DNA from: Verrucomicrobiota bacterium
GTDB lineage: Bacteria; Verrucomicrobiota; Verrucomicrobiia; Verrucomicrobiales; Akkermansiaceae
Assembly: GCA_009885905.1 (NCBI GenBank)
Contig: VFJU01000177.1
Coordinates: 1 to 5,783, forward strand
Direction: 5' to 3'
DNA: 5,783 nucleotides
Within the stretch, counting starts at the first letter, position 1. Each line of letters opens with the position of its first letter. The position numbers and the translations under genes are program-made. The notes below the pieces were generated by a model, which was given only the letters and a program-made list of their open reading frames with translations, had not been told where the DNA came from and made no database searches. Positions 5,237 through 5,783 of the stretch are shown piece by piece.

Positions 5237-5783
5237 ATGCAAAGCATTTCATCCCGTATCGCCCAAGTTTCTCCCTCGCTCACTCTCGCCGTCACGGCGC
5301 AGGCTAAGGCAATGATCGCCAATGGCGAAGAAGTCTACGCACTCGCCGGTGGCGAACCTGAAATCGATACGCCGCAGTTCATCAAGGACGCAGCCATCGC
5401 CGCGCTTCTCGCAGGAAAAACCAAGTACACCCCCGCCGGTGGAATTCTTGAACTCCGCGCCGCCCTTTCAAATAAATTTAAGGTCGATAACAACCTCGAC
5501 TACGCCGCCAACCAAATTTGCGTCACCGGTGGCGCAAAGATGGCCTGTTATAACGCGATCCTTGCCGTCATCGAAGAGGGTGACGAAGTGATCATTCCAT
5601 CACCATTTTGGGTTTCCTACCCAGAGATGGTCCGTCTCGCGGGAGGTGTGCCAGTGATCGTCGAAACCAAGGAAGCGACCGGATGGAAAATGACCCCCGA
5701 GCAGTTCGAGGAAGCGATGACTCCTGCGACCAAGATGGTCATCATCAACACACCAGGCAACCCAACGGGTGCCGTTTACACCA
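5237..5783 (+). CDS. aspC: Aspartate aminotransferase, class I PLP-dependent, N-terminal 182 codons (runs off right edge)
   Basis: The enzyme exchanges amino groups between aspartate and 2-oxoglutarate using PLP. Reading from the ATG at 5237 gives an open frame to the window end. It begins MQSISSRIAQVSPSLTLAV, the standard opening of the Ib-type aspartate aminotransferases (S-x-T-L-A-V). Then come AGGEPEIDTP (37-46, usually GxGEPDFDTP), KYTPAGGILELR (63-74), VTGGAKMACYNAI (96-108), which holds the PLP phosphate, PSPFWVSYPEM (121-131), whose W125 stacks on the cofactor, and NTPGNPTGAVY (171-181), with the N175 that contacts the PLP ring oxygen (usually SNPTG). The PLP lysine and C-terminal arginine lie beyond the window. 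It is the only plus-strand gene. Assignment to the type I fold is certain. Aspartate as main substrate is likely, but related prephenate or other aminotransferases share this N-terminus. Confidence 0.93.
   Translation, partial: MQSISSRIAQVSPSLTLAVTAQAKAMIANGEEVYALAGGEPEIDTPQFIKDAAIAALLAGKTKYTPAGGILELRAALSNKFKVDNNLDYAANQICVTGGAKMACYNAILAVIEEGDEVIIPSPFWVSYPEMVRLAGGVPVIVETKEATGWKMTPEQFEEAMTPATKMVIINTPGNPTGAVYT

Noticed and set aside
5322..5591. 89-codon plus-strand open frame
   Set aside because: It is an out-of-frame shadow of the aminotransferase gene, whose motifs cover the whole stretch in the frame beginning at 5237.
1..5783. tRNA/rRNA genes, CRISPR repeats, insertion sequences, attachment sites, defence genes
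   Set aside because: I looked for these and saw no cloverleaf, spaced repeat array, transposase or integrase motifs, or foreign-looking composition beyond ordinary AT-rich spacers.

Overview
This is an ordinary bacterial chromosomal segment dense in core-metabolism genes. It has eight genes on the minus strand and one on the plus strand, with no mobile element, RNA gene or CRISPR array that I can see. Base composition is moderately GC-rich inside genes, while the spacers around the lipoprotein gene and upstream of the MarR gene are clearly AT-rich. None of the nine start codons has a convincing Shine-Dalgarno sequence. That feature, with the protein styles (compact PgeF with GRVP near its N-terminus, MarR and BirA sequence character), makes me lean towards Verrucomicrobiota or another PVC-group bacterium. 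This is an impression from the proteins, not a proven assignment.

Layout from left to right, all minus strand unless stated. The first 81 bases hold the beginning of ispE (isoprenoid precursor kinase), which overlaps the end of pgeF (laccase-domain purine nucleoside phosphorylase / peptidoglycan editing factor) by 4 bases. Upstream of pgeF lies a MarR-family regulator; a strong hairpin with a T-rich tail sits between them and includes the pgeF GTG start. A 193-base AT-rich spacer with palindromic sites precedes marR. Next is a small predicted lipoprotein of unrecognised function, then birA (biotin-protein ligase), nadC (quinolinate phosphoribosyltransferase) and yjbQ (UPF0047), closely packed (gaps of 42, 6 and 41 bases) and probably one transcription unit. 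An AEC-family ten-helix transporter gene lies 53 bases upstream of yjbQ and could head the same unit. Across a 147-base divergent spacer, the 5' part of a class I aspartate aminotransferase gene runs on the plus strand off the right edge.

Taken together, yjbQ-nadC-birA form a cofactor cluster (possibly thiamine-phosphate related, NAD and biotin). pgeF-ispE form a translationally coupled pair linked to the cell envelope and isoprenoids. marR is a local regulator that probably binds its own upstream region. I did not find an exciting new system. The best leads are the hairpin that combines a terminator-like shape with the pgeF start codon, the complete lack of Shine-Dalgarno sequences, the marR upstream palindromes, and the uncharacterised lipoprotein at the end of the cofactor cluster.
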